Below, piece by piece: positions 44,921 through 53,976 of a stretch of 64,000 nucleotides of DNA (within the stretch, counting starts at the first letter, position 1; the number at the start of each line of letters is the position of its first letter). A model generated the notes under the pieces. It ran no database searches, was not told the origin of the DNA, and saw only the letters and a program-made list of their open reading frames with translations. This DNA is from Gillisella taibaishanensis (lineage in GTDB: Bacteria; Pseudomonadota; Alphaproteobacteria; Rhizobiales; Rhizobiaceae): NCBI RefSeq assembly GCF_001938985.1, contig NZ_MKIN01000020.1, forward strand, positions 1-64,000, read 5' to 3'. The translations under genes and the position numbers were made by a program.

Positions 44921-47041
44921 CTAGGCCAGATCGGCTATCCGCCAATAAAGCGATTCCGCCTGGAAATCCTCCTCTGAGGGTGCCGGGAGAGTTAGGATTG
45001 ATGCAGTCGGGGCCGATGCAGGCTCTTGCCGGTGGTCCCACTCCATCTCTAGGTCGGCGTCGTTGCTGATGGCGCCATGAGTCCCATGGTCGCTTGACAG
45101 TGCGTCCGCATCGTCTTCGGCCTCCTCTGGAGGCTTGTCCTCGCCTCTCTCCCGGTTCTGCTGACCGCTATTGCCCTGATGCGGATCGTCTTCGTTCAGA
45201 GCCTCGACGGCATCGACGGATTCGGTCTTGTTAGCGTCTGCCTCATCCTGCATGGCGAGATAGCTGACGATCGGCAAGGGGACGAATTGCGGCACCTGAA
45301 CCGGGATAGCATGGGCCATGGCCTGAGCCCCGGTCAGTGACAGGACGGCCGGCTCGCGGACAATTTTCTCCTGCTGCGCGATTGCAAGTTGCGCCTCGGC
45401 TTCGCTGGCAGGTGTACCACCGGCGCGTGCTACCTCGTTGCTTGCCAGATTTCCCGTCGCTGGAGCGGCCTTGATCCGGCTGGCAGGAACCGCATCATTC
45501 GTCTGCTGGCGCGCGGGGGCCGGTGTCCCAAGCATGGCTTGACGCAAAGTTTGACCGGTGTTGGCTCTGTCGAGCAAGTCATCGCCTGAATGCTCTGGTT
45601 CTTCCGTCACCTGGAAGAATATCTGTCGTAGAAGATCGTTTTCCTCAGCCTTATCCGCCTCAGCCACGGCGTGGGGACCTGCGACGACGATCTCCATCCA
45701 GCCCTTCAGAGCGAGAACGCTTGTCGACAGCCGTTCAAGGGCATCATCGCGTCCCCGAGGACGAGCTACCGGCTCTTCCTTGCCAGACGCCATGCCGGTG
45801 ATGACTTCATAGGCCCGGTTCGCCGTCCGCATTGTCGTGCTTTCGGTCGGCTGGTCCGGCTCGGTGGCTGCAGAACCTGTGTTCAGACCGGCCCGCAGCG
45901 CGTCGTCAGCCAAGGCAGTTCGGGAAGCGGCACTGGGGACCGTCTGCTTGGCGCCTACGATAGTGCCGGGCGTATCCGAACCGGCCGGCGCCTTACCAGG
46001 CAGATCAAGCTCGCCAGGGGCCTGACCAACATCTGCACCGTCCATCGCGCTCTCGTCTGCCTGATCAAGGGGGCCAACGGTGTTGGTACCGGCTCCAATG
46101 CTCGCGATTTCCTGCGACCGAACCGCTTCTGTCTGGCCTGCCATAACGGCAGCACTTGCTGCTGCCCGGGATGTATCCGCTAGGCTTTGTCGGATGGCGG
46201 ACTGGTCTTGAGCCTCAACTTGAGCTTCGGTAGTCTCGCTGGCAAACGCTCCGGCTTGGGCGGTCTCACTGGCTGTGCCGTCACCCTCGGTTTGATAGGC
46301 AGCGGAAGACTGGGGGTTTGTAGCCGATCCCGATGGTACTTGTGGCGACTGGCTTGCAGGGACTGAGGTTTTTGCTGCGACAGTAGCGACTGCCGCCGCC
46401 GGCGCGCTGGCCTCATCCGCCATCGCTGCACCCAGAGCGCTCTCGGTATGCGGTGTCGCATTCGCGCCCGCCGCCTGAATTGCCACCGGTGCCGGTGTTG
46501 GCCGGACCGGGGCGAGCAGCGGCGGCGAAGCGCTGGCGCCATTTTGGCTATAGGATGATACGACCGTGCGTGCCTTCAGGTCACCGTCGTTGTTGCGCTG
46601 TATCTCCATATAGGCCGAAAGCAGGGCTGCTTCGGGACCATCGGTATTTTGTAGAACCCGGAGGAGAACGTCGAGCTGCAAGCCCTTCAGCGCGTGGTTC
46701 AATTGCGTTTGCAGGCGCATCCGCTGGCTATCGTCGAGCGTGCCGAGGGCGTTGGCGAAGCGTTGCGCAAAGGCTGCGTCGCTCTCGCCGTCATTTCGCG
46801 TCAGGCCGATTGCGCCGCCAACCAGGTCCGCAATATCAGCCAGGTTGGTCTGCATGCCCTCACGGCCACTGAGAAGGAGATTGTTGATTCGCCCGGCAAT
46901 CGCCGAACCGCCCTCCCGGTCGACCCGAACCATGGCATCGCTGTCAGTAGCGACGGCCGCCGTTCCCGACGGCGTGGCGTCGTTGGCGCTGTCCTGATAG
47001 CTCGTCGCGCTGCGGGACAAGGCTTGGACGGGAGGCAGCAT
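44921..47041 (-). CDS. Large Ala/Thr/Pro-rich protein of unknown function
   Basis: A 706-residue protein. The N-terminal 150 residues look folded (RINNLLLSGREGM, QRMRLQTQLNHALKGLQ). The centre (about 170-450) is Ala/Thr/Ser/Gln-rich, low complexity and probably disordered. The C-terminus is acidic and ends in AESLYWRIADLA. No signal peptide or membrane span is evident. The flagellar hook-length control proteins have a similar long disordered layout, but no FliK-specific motif is seen and no flagellar gene is near. Start ATG 47041 after GAAGGGA. A CtrA-like site lies upstream at 47360. Confidence 0.65.
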   Translation of the reverse strand: MLPPVQALSRSATSYQDSANDATPSGTAAVATDSDAMVRVDREGGSAIAGRINNLLLSGREGMQTNLADIADLVGGAIGLTRNDGESDAAFAQRFANALGTLDDSQRMRLQTQLNHALKGLQLDVLLRVLQNTDGPEAALLSAYMEIQRNNDGDLKARTVVSSYSQNGASASPPLLAPVRPTPAPVAIQAAGANATPHTESALGAAMADEASAPAAAVATVAAKTSVPASQSPQVPSGSATNPQSSAAYQTEGDGTASETAQAGAFASETTEAQVEAQDQSAIRQSLADTSRAAASAAVMAGQTEAVRSQEIASIGAGTNTVGPLDQADESAMDGADVGQAPGELDLPGKAPAGSDTPGTIVGAKQTVPSAASRTALADDALRAGLNTGSAATEPDQPTESTTMRTANRAYEVITGMASGKEEPVARPRGRDDALERLSTSVLALKGWMEIVVAGPHAVAEADKAEENDLLRQIFFQVTEEPEHSGDDLLDRANTGQTLRQAMLGTPAPARQQTNDAVPASRIKAAPATGNLASNEVARAGGTPASEAEAQLAIAQQEKIVREPAVLSLTGAQAMAHAIPVQVPQFVPLPIVSYLAMQDEADANKTESVDAVEALNEDDPHQGNSGQQNRERGEDKPPEEAEDDADALSSDHGTHGAISNDADLEMEWDHRQEPASAPTASILTLPAPSEEDFQAESLYWRIADLA

Positions 47042-47575
47042 GGCATATCCCTTCGACAATCGGCCAGACATCGAAATCTGGCGGCGCAATCCTGGGTTCA
47101 AAGGCAGGGTGTGCTGAAAAGCCGCTCATGCGGCCTGGGATATCGCTTGTCCTTGCTCTGCCATAATGGAGAGCCGTCCGCTTTCCATAAAACATGTCGC
47201 GCAAAAGCAGGGACAGGCACTGCGGTAACGACAGGCTTGAAAAACGACTATCCAGAGCGGTCCGCGTGATCTCGGACCCTCGCCAAGGCTTAGGGCATGT
47301 CGATCAGCGAGCAGGTCATATACGAATCACTGAATAATATTAGAATAAAGCGCGCCTGGTTAACAATCTATTAATACTCCTTGCGGTCGTCTCCTGTGCC
47401 GGATCGGTGGCCGAACGACCCTGAGCCTCGGCGAAACCGGCCGACAGGTACCCGGAAAAAATCTTCACCTTGAACCGGATCAGGTTCCGGGCATTATGCA
47501 GTTTAAAAAATACGACAGCATTTCGGCCCTGACGTCACAATGCTGTCGGTAATCGCAACCTGTCGTGAGTAGCTG
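47042..47575. other. Intergenic region between the Ala-rich gene and nadV
   Basis: About 530 bp without a gene. It contains an A/T-rich stretch (47310-47380) and a perfect CtrA-like box (47360-47374). A partial inverted stretch lies at 47455-47500 that superficially resembles a TPP element but does not match one. Confidence 0.5.
47360..47374. promoter_or_regulatory. CtrA-type binding motif
   Basis: TTAA-N7-TTAA, a perfect match to the CtrA consensus known from Caulobacter and rhizobia. It lies 319 bp before the Ala-rich gene and 202 bp before nadV, so either could be cell-cycle controlled. A chance match in this A/T-rich stretch is possible. Confidence 0.45.
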
Positions 47576-48979
47576 ATGAGCCGTGTCAATCCGATCCTGA
47601 ATACAGACAGTTACAAGCTGGGGCATTTTCTGCAATATCCACCCGGCACCCAGGCTGTCAGCGGCTATATCACCACGCGCGGCGCATCGATGCAGCCCGA
47701 AATCGTGTTCTTCGGTCTCCAGATGTTCCTTAAGGAATATTTGTCGCGCCCGATAACCAAGGCCGATATCGAGGAGGCGCAGGAGATAGCAGCCCTCCAC
47801 GGCCAGCCTTTCGATCGCGATGGCTGGCATTACATTCTCACCGCCCATGGCGGCTTCCTGCCGCTCAGGATCGAGGCCCTGCCGGAAGGTAGTTTCGTTC
47901 ATCGCGGCGTGCCTGTCGTGCAAATCGTAAATACTGATCCAGCCTGCTTCTGGCTCACCTCCTATGTCGAGACGGCGCTTTTGCGGGCGGTCTGGTATCC
48001 GTCGACGGTTGCCAGTTCGCTGCGCCACGTCAAGCAGACGCTAAAGCCCTTCCTGGACAAAAGCTGCGACGAGCCTGCCGATATCATTGCTTCACGGCTA
48101 TTCGAGTATGGCGCGCGTGGCGCCTCCAGTCTGGAACAAGCTGGCCTTGGCGGTGTCGCCAATCTCCTGCATTTCGACAATACCGATACGCTTGAGGCCG
48201 TGCTCTATGCCCGCCGCTATTACGGTGCCGAGATGGCCGGCTTTTCGGTGCCGGCTTCAGAACATACGACAATGATTGCCTGGGGCCAGGACCAGGAAGC
48301 GCAGTCCTTCGCCAATATGGTTGACCGCTTCGGCGATTATCCCGCCTATTCCGTCGTCTCCGACAGCTATGACATTCACAATGCGCTTTCAGAAATCTGG
48401 GGCAAGACCCTGCAGCAGAAGGTTCGCTCCAAGCCTGGCATGCTGATCGTGCGGCCCGATAGCGGCGACCCTATCGATGTGCCCGTGCAGACCGTGGCGC
48501 AGCTCGCCTATCAGTTCGGCACACGTCTGAACGGCAAGGGTTACAAGGTGTTGGACGACAAGGTGCGGGTGCTGCAGGCCGATGGCGTCTCTCTGCGCGA
48601 CATCACCATGATCCTCGGCCGGCTCGAGGCGATGGGCTTTTCGGCCGAAAACATTTCCTTTGGTATCGGCGCCTCGCAATTGCAGAAGGTCAGCCGCTCC
48701 ACCTATTCCTTTACGATGAAATGTAGCGCCATCATGGATGGCCAGGGCAAGTGGCGCGATATTTCCCGCCGTCCCGTCACCTTGCAAGAGCGTATGCCTG
48801 AACCTGGCCGCCGCGCCGTCGTACTTGAAGGCGGAGAGCTGGCCTCCGTTGCCTTGGACAGCCTTGGGCGGCGCACCAACTATCTCCAACCCGTATGGGA
48901 AAATGGACGTCTGCTTCAGGATCTGACATTCGACGAAATCCGGGCCCGGGCCCGAACACCACACCGCATGGATCAATGA
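47576..48979 (+). CDS. nadV: Nicotinamide phosphoribosyltransferase NadV
   Basis: Joins nicotinamide and PRPP to nicotinamide mononucleotide, a two-step NAD salvage route. The 467-residue protein matches the NAMPT type: NTDSYKLGHFLQYP near the N-terminus, the SRLFEYGARGASS and VPASEHTTM stretches of the active site, and VRPDSGDP. The nicotinate enzyme PncB is shorter and lacks these. No other NAD genes are adjacent. Confidence 0.88.
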   Translation: MSRVNPILNTDSYKLGHFLQYPPGTQAVSGYITTRGASMQPEIVFFGLQMFLKEYLSRPITKADIEEAQEIAALHGQPFDRDGWHYILTAHGGFLPLRIEALPEGSFVHRGVPVVQIVNTDPACFWLTSYVETALLRAVWYPSTVASSLRHVKQTLKPFLDKSCDEPADIIASRLFEYGARGASSLEQAGLGGVANLLHFDNTDTLEAVLYARRYYGAEMAGFSVPASEHTTMIAWGQDQEAQSFANMVDRFGDYPAYSVVSDSYDIHNALSEIWGKTLQQKVRSKPGMLIVRPDSGDPIDVPVQTVAQLAYQFGTRLNGKGYKVLDDKVRVLQADGVSLRDITMILGRLEAMGFSAENISFGIGASQLQKVSRSTYSFTMKCSAIMDGQGKWRDISRRPVTLQERMPEPGRRAVVLEGGELASVALDSLGRRTNYLQPVWENGRLLQDLTFDEIRARARTPHRMDQ

Positions 48980-49010
48980 ACGGATCGGCAAAACGGCGCT
49001 TGTCTATCGA

Positions 49011-49388
49011 TCAGGCGACATCCGCCAGGAACATGCGGTAAAGGCCATTGTCGTCGGAAAGATAGGACGTGGCACGCTCGATCACAGGGCCTGCCTTGTC
49101 TTCGCCTGCCGTCATCGCGTCCAGCCAGCTGGCCGGCAACCGGCTTTCCTCCGGCGGGGCTTGGGCCTTGATCTCGGCGAGGTCCTCGATCATCTCAGGC
49201 GAGAGCTGTGGAATCTCTTCGCTCGGTGGCTGGCGCTGCGGGCTTGAAAACAGCAAGCCGATTTGGTCACTATCGTCATGAGCGGCCCCGAGGCGGATCG
49301 TTCGTTCAACGGGAAACGCCGGTGCGGCAGGCGCCGTGGAAAGCGCAACACCGTCTTTGGTCATTGATGCAATATCCATCATGGTCAC
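49011..49388 (-). CDS. Small protein of unknown function
   Basis: A 125-residue acidic protein, Pro/Ala/Glu-rich in its middle (about residues 55-90), with a likely helical C-terminus (SYLSDDNGLYRMF). No signal peptide, membrane span or known domain. Several in-frame ATGs lie at its start (MTMMDIASM), so the start is uncertain, and the ribosome site is weak. It is convergent with nadV. Confidence 0.5.
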   Translation of the reverse strand: MTMMDIASMTKDGVALSTAPAAPAFPVERTIRLGAAHDDSDQIGLLFSSPQRQPPSEEIPQLSPEMIEDLAEIKAQAPPEESRLPASWLDAMTAGEDKAGPVIERATSYLSDDNGLYRMFLADVA

Positions 49389-49730
49389 ACTGGTCGAGCG
49401 GATATGGCTTCATCCATGTCCGCTATGGCTTCACCTTGGGCGTCGGAAGGTCCCGTCGAAACGTTGCCTGGTCCTGCTCGTCGATCTTAAGCAACGGGCT
49501 GGGCTTTAAGGTCCGCCGCGTCACCGGGGGAAAAGCTAGGCCGAAATCTTTAAGGAACTACTGATGAAACCGGGTGAGCTCGAAACATTTGTTTTACTCG
49601 AAACCAACCGATGCTCACCGCGCCTTCCCGGTTGAGCTTTATCCGCCGGAGCCGGTCAGCGAGGTGGCCTGAGCTTGCAAGCGCTGGATTTTTTGATAGG
49701 CATGGGAGCAGTGAGAAACGGACCCTATCC
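49389..49730. other. Intergenic region of about 340 bp
   Basis: No convincing gene. A plus-strand open frame (49208-49564) crosses it but is largely a shadow of the 49011-49388 gene and has an implausible Arg/Ser/Trp-rich sequence. It must contain the promoter of the following gene, but no strong one is readable. Confidence 0.4.
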
Positions 49731-50081
49731 ATGACGATCACGCTTTACGGCATCAAGAACTGCGACACTATGAAGAAGGCCCGCACCTGGCTGGAAGCGG
49801 CCGAAATCGACTATGCCTTTCATGATTACAAGACGAAGGGCATTGATCGCGACAAGCTCGAATCCTGGGCAGGCAAGGTCGGCTGGGAAGTGCTGCTGAA
49901 CCGGGCCGGAACGACCTTCAAGAAGCTCCCGGAGGAGGCGCGTGCCGATCTCACCGAGCAAAAGGCACTCGATCTGATGCTGGCGCAACCTTCCATGATC
50001 AAGCGTCCTGTCCTGGACAGGGACGGCGAGCTCCAGGTCGGCTTCAAGCCGGATCAGTATCAGGCGATGTTTTCCAACTGA
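49731..50081 (+). CDS. ArsC/Spx/MgsR-family protein (YffB-like)
   Basis: A 116-residue thioredoxin-fold protein with the LYGIKNCDTMKKA start: one Cys at residue 11, not the CxxC of Spx. This places it with YffB-type glutathione-dependent reductases. It may reduce a thiol or arsenate; there are no ars genes near, so an arsenic role is unlikely. Seven bases separate it from ybaK, so the two probably form an operon. Confidence 0.85.
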   Translation: MTITLYGIKNCDTMKKARTWLEAAEIDYAFHDYKTKGIDRDKLESWAGKVGWEVLLNRAGTTFKKLPEEARADLTEQKALDLMLAQPSMIKRPVLDRDGELQVGFKPDQYQAMFSN

Positions 50082-50088
50082 GGCCGCC

Positions 50089-50562
50089 ATGTCGAAATCC
50101 ACGCGCGCGACGCTAGCCATGGAAAAGGCGGGCCTTGCCTTCAGCGTCCATCACTATGACTACGATCCTAGTGCCGAGCGGATCGGCCTTCAGGCGGCGG
50201 AAGCCATTGGCGAAGAGCCGCGCCGGGTGCTGAAGACCCTGATGGCCGAAGTGGATGGTAAGCCTGTATGCGTTGTGCTGCCCTCCGATCAGGAAGTCAG
50301 CATGAAAAAGCTGGCGGCTGCAGTGGGCGGCAAACATGCTGCGATGATGAAGCCGGCGATCGCCGAAAAGCTGACCGGTTTCGTCGTTGGCGGCATCAGC
50401 CCCTTCGGCCAGAAGAAAGTGGTGCCGACCGTCATCGAGATCTCGGCCCTTGACGAGCCGCACATATATATCAACGGTGGTCAGCGCGGGCTGCAGGTGC
50501 GGCTGGAACCGAAAGCGGCACAGGCAGCGCTCAACGCCGTCGCCGCAGCGGTGATAGCCTGA
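50089..50562 (+). CDS. ybaK: Cys-tRNA(Pro) deacylase YbaK
   Basis: Clears mischarged Cys-tRNA(Pro) as a trans-editing factor. The 157-residue protein has the family motifs LKTLMAEVDGKPV, the catalytic Lys region, and GGISPFGQKKVVPT. Full length. It follows the ArsC-like gene by seven bases. Confidence 0.9.
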   Translation: MSKSTRATLAMEKAGLAFSVHHYDYDPSAERIGLQAAEAIGEEPRRVLKTLMAEVDGKPVCVVLPSDQEVSMKKLAAAVGGKHAAMMKPAIAEKLTGFVVGGISPFGQKKVVPTVIEISALDEPHIYINGGQRGLQVRLEPKAAQAALNAVAAAVIA

Positions 50563-50712
50563 TCGCTGCCGTGGCCGATCAGTCTTGAACAGAGCGTAAG
50601 AGTGTTTCCACTTCATTTTCGTCCAGAAAAGCCTATTTCTTGACGAGCGGCGATTTGCTGTCACCGTTGCTGCAATCCCGTGTCTTCCGCTTTAAAAACC
50701 AGGATACCACCC

Positions 50713-51963
50713 ATGACTCTGCCCGATTTTTCTCATTCCATCGATCCGGTCAAGCTCGACAAGCTGGCGGAAGTGGCCGTGAAGGTCGGCCTGCGGCTCG
50801 TGCCGGGTCAGGATCTGGTCATTACCGCGCCGCTAAACGCCTTGTCGCTGGTGCGGGCTATTACCCGCCACGCCTATCAGGCAGGTGCTGGTATCGTCAC
50901 CACCTTCTACGCCGATGAGGAAGCGACGCTTGCCCGCTACGTCAACGGCGCGGATGCCAGCTTCGACCGTGCCGCAGGCTGGCTGTATGAAGGCATGGCA
51001 AAGGCCTACGCCGGCGGGGCGGCACGACTGGCTATTTCCGGCGACAATCCTATGCTGCTCGCCGGTCAGGATCCGGCCAAGGTGGCGCGCGCCAACAAGG
51101 CCAATTCAATGGCCTATAAACCCGCCCTGGAGCCGATTTCCAATTTCGACATCAACTGGAACATCTCTTCTTTTCCCAATCCATCCTGGGCCGCCCAGGT
51201 CTTCCCGGACCTGCCGCTCGATGAAGCCGTCAAAAAGCTTGCAGAGGCGATCTTTGCCGCCTCGCGCGTCAACGAGCCTGATCCGGTAGCTGCCTGGGCG
51301 GCTCATAACGGTGAGCTTGCAAAGCGGTCGGCCTGGCTAAACGGGGAGCGATTTTCCTCCCTGCATTTCACAGGTCCCGGCACGGATCTGACGGTTGGCT
51401 TAGCCGACGGCCATGAGTGGCACGGAGGTGCTTCCACCGCCAAGAACGGCATTACCTGCAATCCGAATATCCCGACGGAAGAAGTCTTCACGACGCCACA
51501 TGCGCTGAAGGTGGAGGGTACGGTGTCCTCGACTAAGCCGCTTTCGCATCAGGGCACGCTGATTGATAACATCCAGGTACGGTTCGAAGCCGGCCGGATC
51601 GTCGAAGCCAAGGCCTCGCGCGGTGAAGAAGTGCTGAACAAGGTGCTCGACACCGATGAGGGTGCAAGGCGGCTTGGTGAAGTGGCGCTGGTGCCGCATT
51701 CCTCGCCGATTTCGGCTTCGGGCATCCTGTTCTACAACACGCTGTTTGACGAAAACGCTTCCTGCCATATTGCGCTCGGCCAATGCTATTCGAAATGCTT
51801 CCTTGACGGCGCTTCCTTGACGCCTGAGCAGATCAAAGCCCAGGGCGGCAATTCCTCGCTGATTCACATCGACTGGATGATCGGCTCCGACAAGGTCGAC
51901 ATCGACGGTGTCAAAGCCGATGGCACGACGGTGCCCGTCATGCGCAAGGGCGAATGGGCGTAA
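50713..51963 (+). CDS. M29-family aminopeptidase (PepS/AmpT-like)
   Basis: A 416-residue metallo-aminopeptidase of the thermophilic-aminopeptidase (M29) family that removes N-terminal residues from peptides. Metal-site stretches are visible: NIPTEEVFTTP, GEVALVP and NTLFDENASCHIALG. Start ATG 50713; an ATG at 50680 is less conserved-looking. Single gene with a strong terminator after it. Confidence 0.88.
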   Translation: MTLPDFSHSIDPVKLDKLAEVAVKVGLRLVPGQDLVITAPLNALSLVRAITRHAYQAGAGIVTTFYADEEATLARYVNGADASFDRAAGWLYEGMAKAYAGGAARLAISGDNPMLLAGQDPAKVARANKANSMAYKPALEPISNFDINWNISSFPNPSWAAQVFPDLPLDEAVKKLAEAIFAASRVNEPDPVAAWAAHNGELAKRSAWLNGERFSSLHFTGPGTDLTVGLADGHEWHGGASTAKNGITCNPNIPTEEVFTTPHALKVEGTVSSTKPLSHQGTLIDNIQVRFEAGRIVEAKASRGEEVLNKVLDTDEGARRLGEVALVPHSSPISASGILFYNTLFDENASCHIALGQCYSKCFLDGASLTPEQIKAQGGNSSLIHIDWMIGSDKVDIDGVKADGTTVPVMRKGEWA

Positions 51964-51972
51964 ATAAACACG

Positions 51973-52001
51973 AAAACGGCGGAGCCATGCTCCGCCGTTT
52001 T
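51973..52001 (+). terminator. Terminator of the aminopeptidase gene
   Basis: A perfect 13-bp stem (51973-51985 with 51989-52001) with a 3-base loop and A/T ends, 10 bp after the stop codon. Confidence 0.85.
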
Positions 52002-52022
52002 CTGTCTGTCGAATACCGCTTT

Positions 52023-52051
52023 GAACCCGCACATCAGTGCGGGTTCTTGTT
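52023..52051 (+). terminator. Second hairpin after the aminopeptidase gene
   Basis: GAACCCGCAC (52023-52032) pairs perfectly with GTGCGGGTTC (52037-52046), followed by TTGTT. Likely a back-up terminator. Confidence 0.6.
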
Positions 52052-52159
52052 ACAGCGTCATGCGTTTTACCAAACGCCATAAGTTGCTGTAACACTTTAA
52101 ATGTGCTGCATAATTTCTCCCCAAATCGACTGCGACTTGAGGAGTTGTGCAGATAGCGC

Positions 52160-52540
52160 TCAGCCCTGCCGCGCCTTGCGGTTGGCATATCGCAGATCGC
52201 GCTGTGCCTTGCGGGTCGCTTCGTCTTCGAGCAGGCGGGAAATCCGTGCCTTTTCGTTGGCCTCGCGGGCGTCGGCTTCGGCTGTCGCAAGCGCCGCAAT
52301 GGCGGCCTCGCGCTCGGCTGTCTCGGTGCGGATGCGTTCCTGCTCCTCGAGCTTTGCCTGTTCGCGTTCGACACGGCGCGCTTCGCGGGCTTCCGCAATT
52401 GCCAAGCGCTCGGCTTGGCGCGCAAGGCGGGTCGGCTCGGACGCTTCCTGCGCAGCCTTATAGGCCTGGAGCAGGGCAGCCTTGGCATCGGCAGCATTGC
52501 CGCGACGGTCGACGATTTCGTTTTTACGATTGTTTTTCAA
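52160..52540 (-). CDS. DUF6481 family coiled-coil protein
   Basis: A 126-residue, highly charged, almost wholly helical protein (Ala/Glu/Arg-rich) with KAALLQAYKAAQEAS and RDLRYANRKARQG at its end, features I associate with DUF6481. Function unknown. Restricted, to my knowledge, to Rhizobiales. It follows a related small helical gene on the same strand. Confidence 0.72.
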   Translation of the reverse strand: MKNNRKNEIVDRRGNAADAKAALLQAYKAAQEASEPTRLARQAERLAIAEAREARRVEREQAKLEEQERIRTETAEREAAIAALATAEADAREANEKARISRLLEDEATRKAQRDLRYANRKARQG

Positions 52541-52707
52541 AGAGTAGATCCAGATTGAGGGTGTCTGCCCACCGTGTCATTCCTTTGATCGAGATCGATC
52601 AGAGGACGTTCTTCGGTAGATTGGAGTGTTACACCATCGTATGTGCGTTTGATGAAGCGCGCGACGGTGTCATGCCGTGGTGTCAAGCTGTCGAGGCTTC
52701 GAGCCTC

Positions 52708-52956
52708 TCAGGCTTTCGGTGCCGGTTCGGACGCCACTTGTGCGTCCGCCTTGTCCTCTCCGGCATGCGACTGCGAAGTCCCTGCCATCGATTCCTTTGC
52801 AAGCCGGGCTTCGCGTAGGCGCGACGTCTTTTCGTTGCGGGCCATGGCAATCGAATCCTGCTCTTCGGCGGCGCGCGCCTTGGCAAAAAACTGGGACTGC
52901 TCCTTACCGAAGGCGATTTCCGCCTGCTGACGCGACTTGCTGTAGATTTCCGTCAT
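52708..52956 (-). CDS. Small helical protein of unknown function
   Basis: An 82-residue charged protein (MTEIYSKSRQQAEIAFGKE start, then ERAAEEQDSIAM-like helical repeats) with an Ala/Pro tail. Composition resembles the DUF6481 gene downstream, and both may be part of one stress or nucleoid-linked pair (inference). A GGCGAAA stretch precedes the ATG; the ribosome site is modest. Confidence 0.6.
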   Translation of the reverse strand: MTEIYSKSRQQAEIAFGKEQSQFFAKARAAEEQDSIAMARNEKTSRLREARLAKESMAGTSQSHAGEDKADAQVASEPAPKA

Positions 52957-53345
52957 GATTTCGCCTTTCTGGGCGGCAGCGTCGCATGCCAGGCGTGGCG
53001 CGCGGATAACGCTGTGATAGCTGCGGTAGCATCCTCGACGCTACCGTTCTGCGCATTCGACGCACCGTCATTGGCCATGCCGGGTGATTGGCATGGATGC
53101 CGGGACGTTGGCGTCGTTGCTGTGGTCTCGTCTGTCGCGGCCCGCTTCTGGCAGGCGTCCAAGCACAAGACCGGTCGACATGCGCCTCTTGCATCATACC
53201 TTAAAGCGTTATCGATCTAAGGAATGATGCATTCGGGTGGGGGACTTGCAGGATCATATGAGTGCTCAATAGAGCATGACTCTGGAAGTCCACGACAAAG
53301 GCGCCTTCATCTTATCGCAAGCAATAGGGTTACCTGCGACAGATA
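52957..53345. other. Intergenic region between small helical gene and cold-shock gene
   Basis: About 390 bp. A minus-strand frame of 71 codons (52953-53168) overlaps the start of the 82-residue gene by ATGA and could be a small gene, but it has no good ribosome site and I do not recognise it. Nothing else is convincing. Confidence 0.35.
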
Positions 53346-53378
53346 ATAAAAAAGGCCAGGCAAACTTGCCTGACCTCG
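53346..53378 (-). terminator. Rho-independent terminator of the cold-shock gene
   Basis: Read on the minus strand: AGGTCAGGCA, AGTT loop, TGCCTGGCCT and a run of six Ts. One G-T pair in the stem. Confidence 0.82.
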
Positions 53379-53441
53379 GTTGGATCATGCTTTCGACAGT
53401 GCCAGTACATCCGTGGTCAAAGGAAAGCAGAACCCGATATA

Positions 53442-53651
53442 TTAAGCAGCCTGAAGGTTGCAGGCCGACATCTTGCCGGACTTGTTGTCGCGTTCCATGT
53501 CGTAGGAGATCTTCTGACCTTCTACGATTTCGCGCATACCAGCGCGCTCGACAGCGGAAATGTGCACGAATGCATCCGGGCCGCCGTTGTCAGGCTGAAT
53601 GAAGCCGAAGCCCTTGGTGGAATTAAACCATTTAACTGTGCCAGTGGTCAT
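53442..53651 (-). CDS. cspA: Cold-shock protein (CspA family)
   Basis: A 69-residue single OB-fold protein with the RNA-binding motifs KGFGFIQPD (RNP1) and DAFVHIS (RNP2). It acts as an RNA chaperone. Start ATG 53651. A 15-codon extension is open upstream but is probably 5' UTR, which is long in cold-shock mRNAs. Confidence 0.94.
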   Translation of the reverse strand: MTTGTVKWFNSTKGFGFIQPDNGGPDAFVHISAVERAGMREIVEGQKISYDMERDNKSGKMSACNLQAA

Positions 53652-53976
53652 GATGAACCCTTTCATAGCATATTGAGAAACCACAATGCGACGCATTGCG
53701 GATGATGATAGCGATTTTTGAAAGGAAGGTTCGTTCAGGGCGTGGTGCTAATCACGCGGTAACCAAAGCTCAGCAAGCAAATATCGATGACCAATAGATA
53801 GACGGCTGAGACCGGAATGTCAAACAAATCTTTGAATTTATTGGATTAGGGGTCGGATGACGACCGGCGCGATCTGCGGCAACACCTTGTAACCACTTCT
53901 TAATCACTGATTATTCTTTTTGAGGGTTTCCTGGGTTTTCGGCGGTCATTCGGACGCTGAAAATGGTGCTTAACGG
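53652..53976. other. Intergenic region between cspA and xseA
   Basis: About 325 bp. It is A/T-rich near 53790-53850 and must hold the cspA promoter and long leader. A near-match to the CtrA motif (TTAA-N7-TTAT) is at 53899-53913. No gene seen. Confidence 0.4.

Noticed and set aside
47455..47500. TPP-riboswitch-like sequence before nadV (CCTTGAACC, GGATCAGG, GCATTATG)
   Set aside because: The pieces are in the wrong order and partly on the wrong strand for a TPP aptamer (CTGATCCGGATAATGCC type). No 5' CTGAGA element with correct spacing is present, and nadV is not a thiamine gene.
49208..49564. 118-codon plus-strand frame across the 49011-49388 gene
   Set aside because: Mostly antisense to that gene, with unlikely Arg/Ser/Trp-rich composition and no ribosome site.
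50563..50640. Possible degenerate repeat between ybaK and the aminopeptidase gene
   Set aside because: Only scattered similarity to the type B core (GTGTTTCCACTTCATTTTCG); below what I would call.
53899..53913. CtrA-like site between cspA and xseA
   Set aside because: TTAA-N7-TTAT has one mismatch and lies in A/T-rich DNA far from either start.
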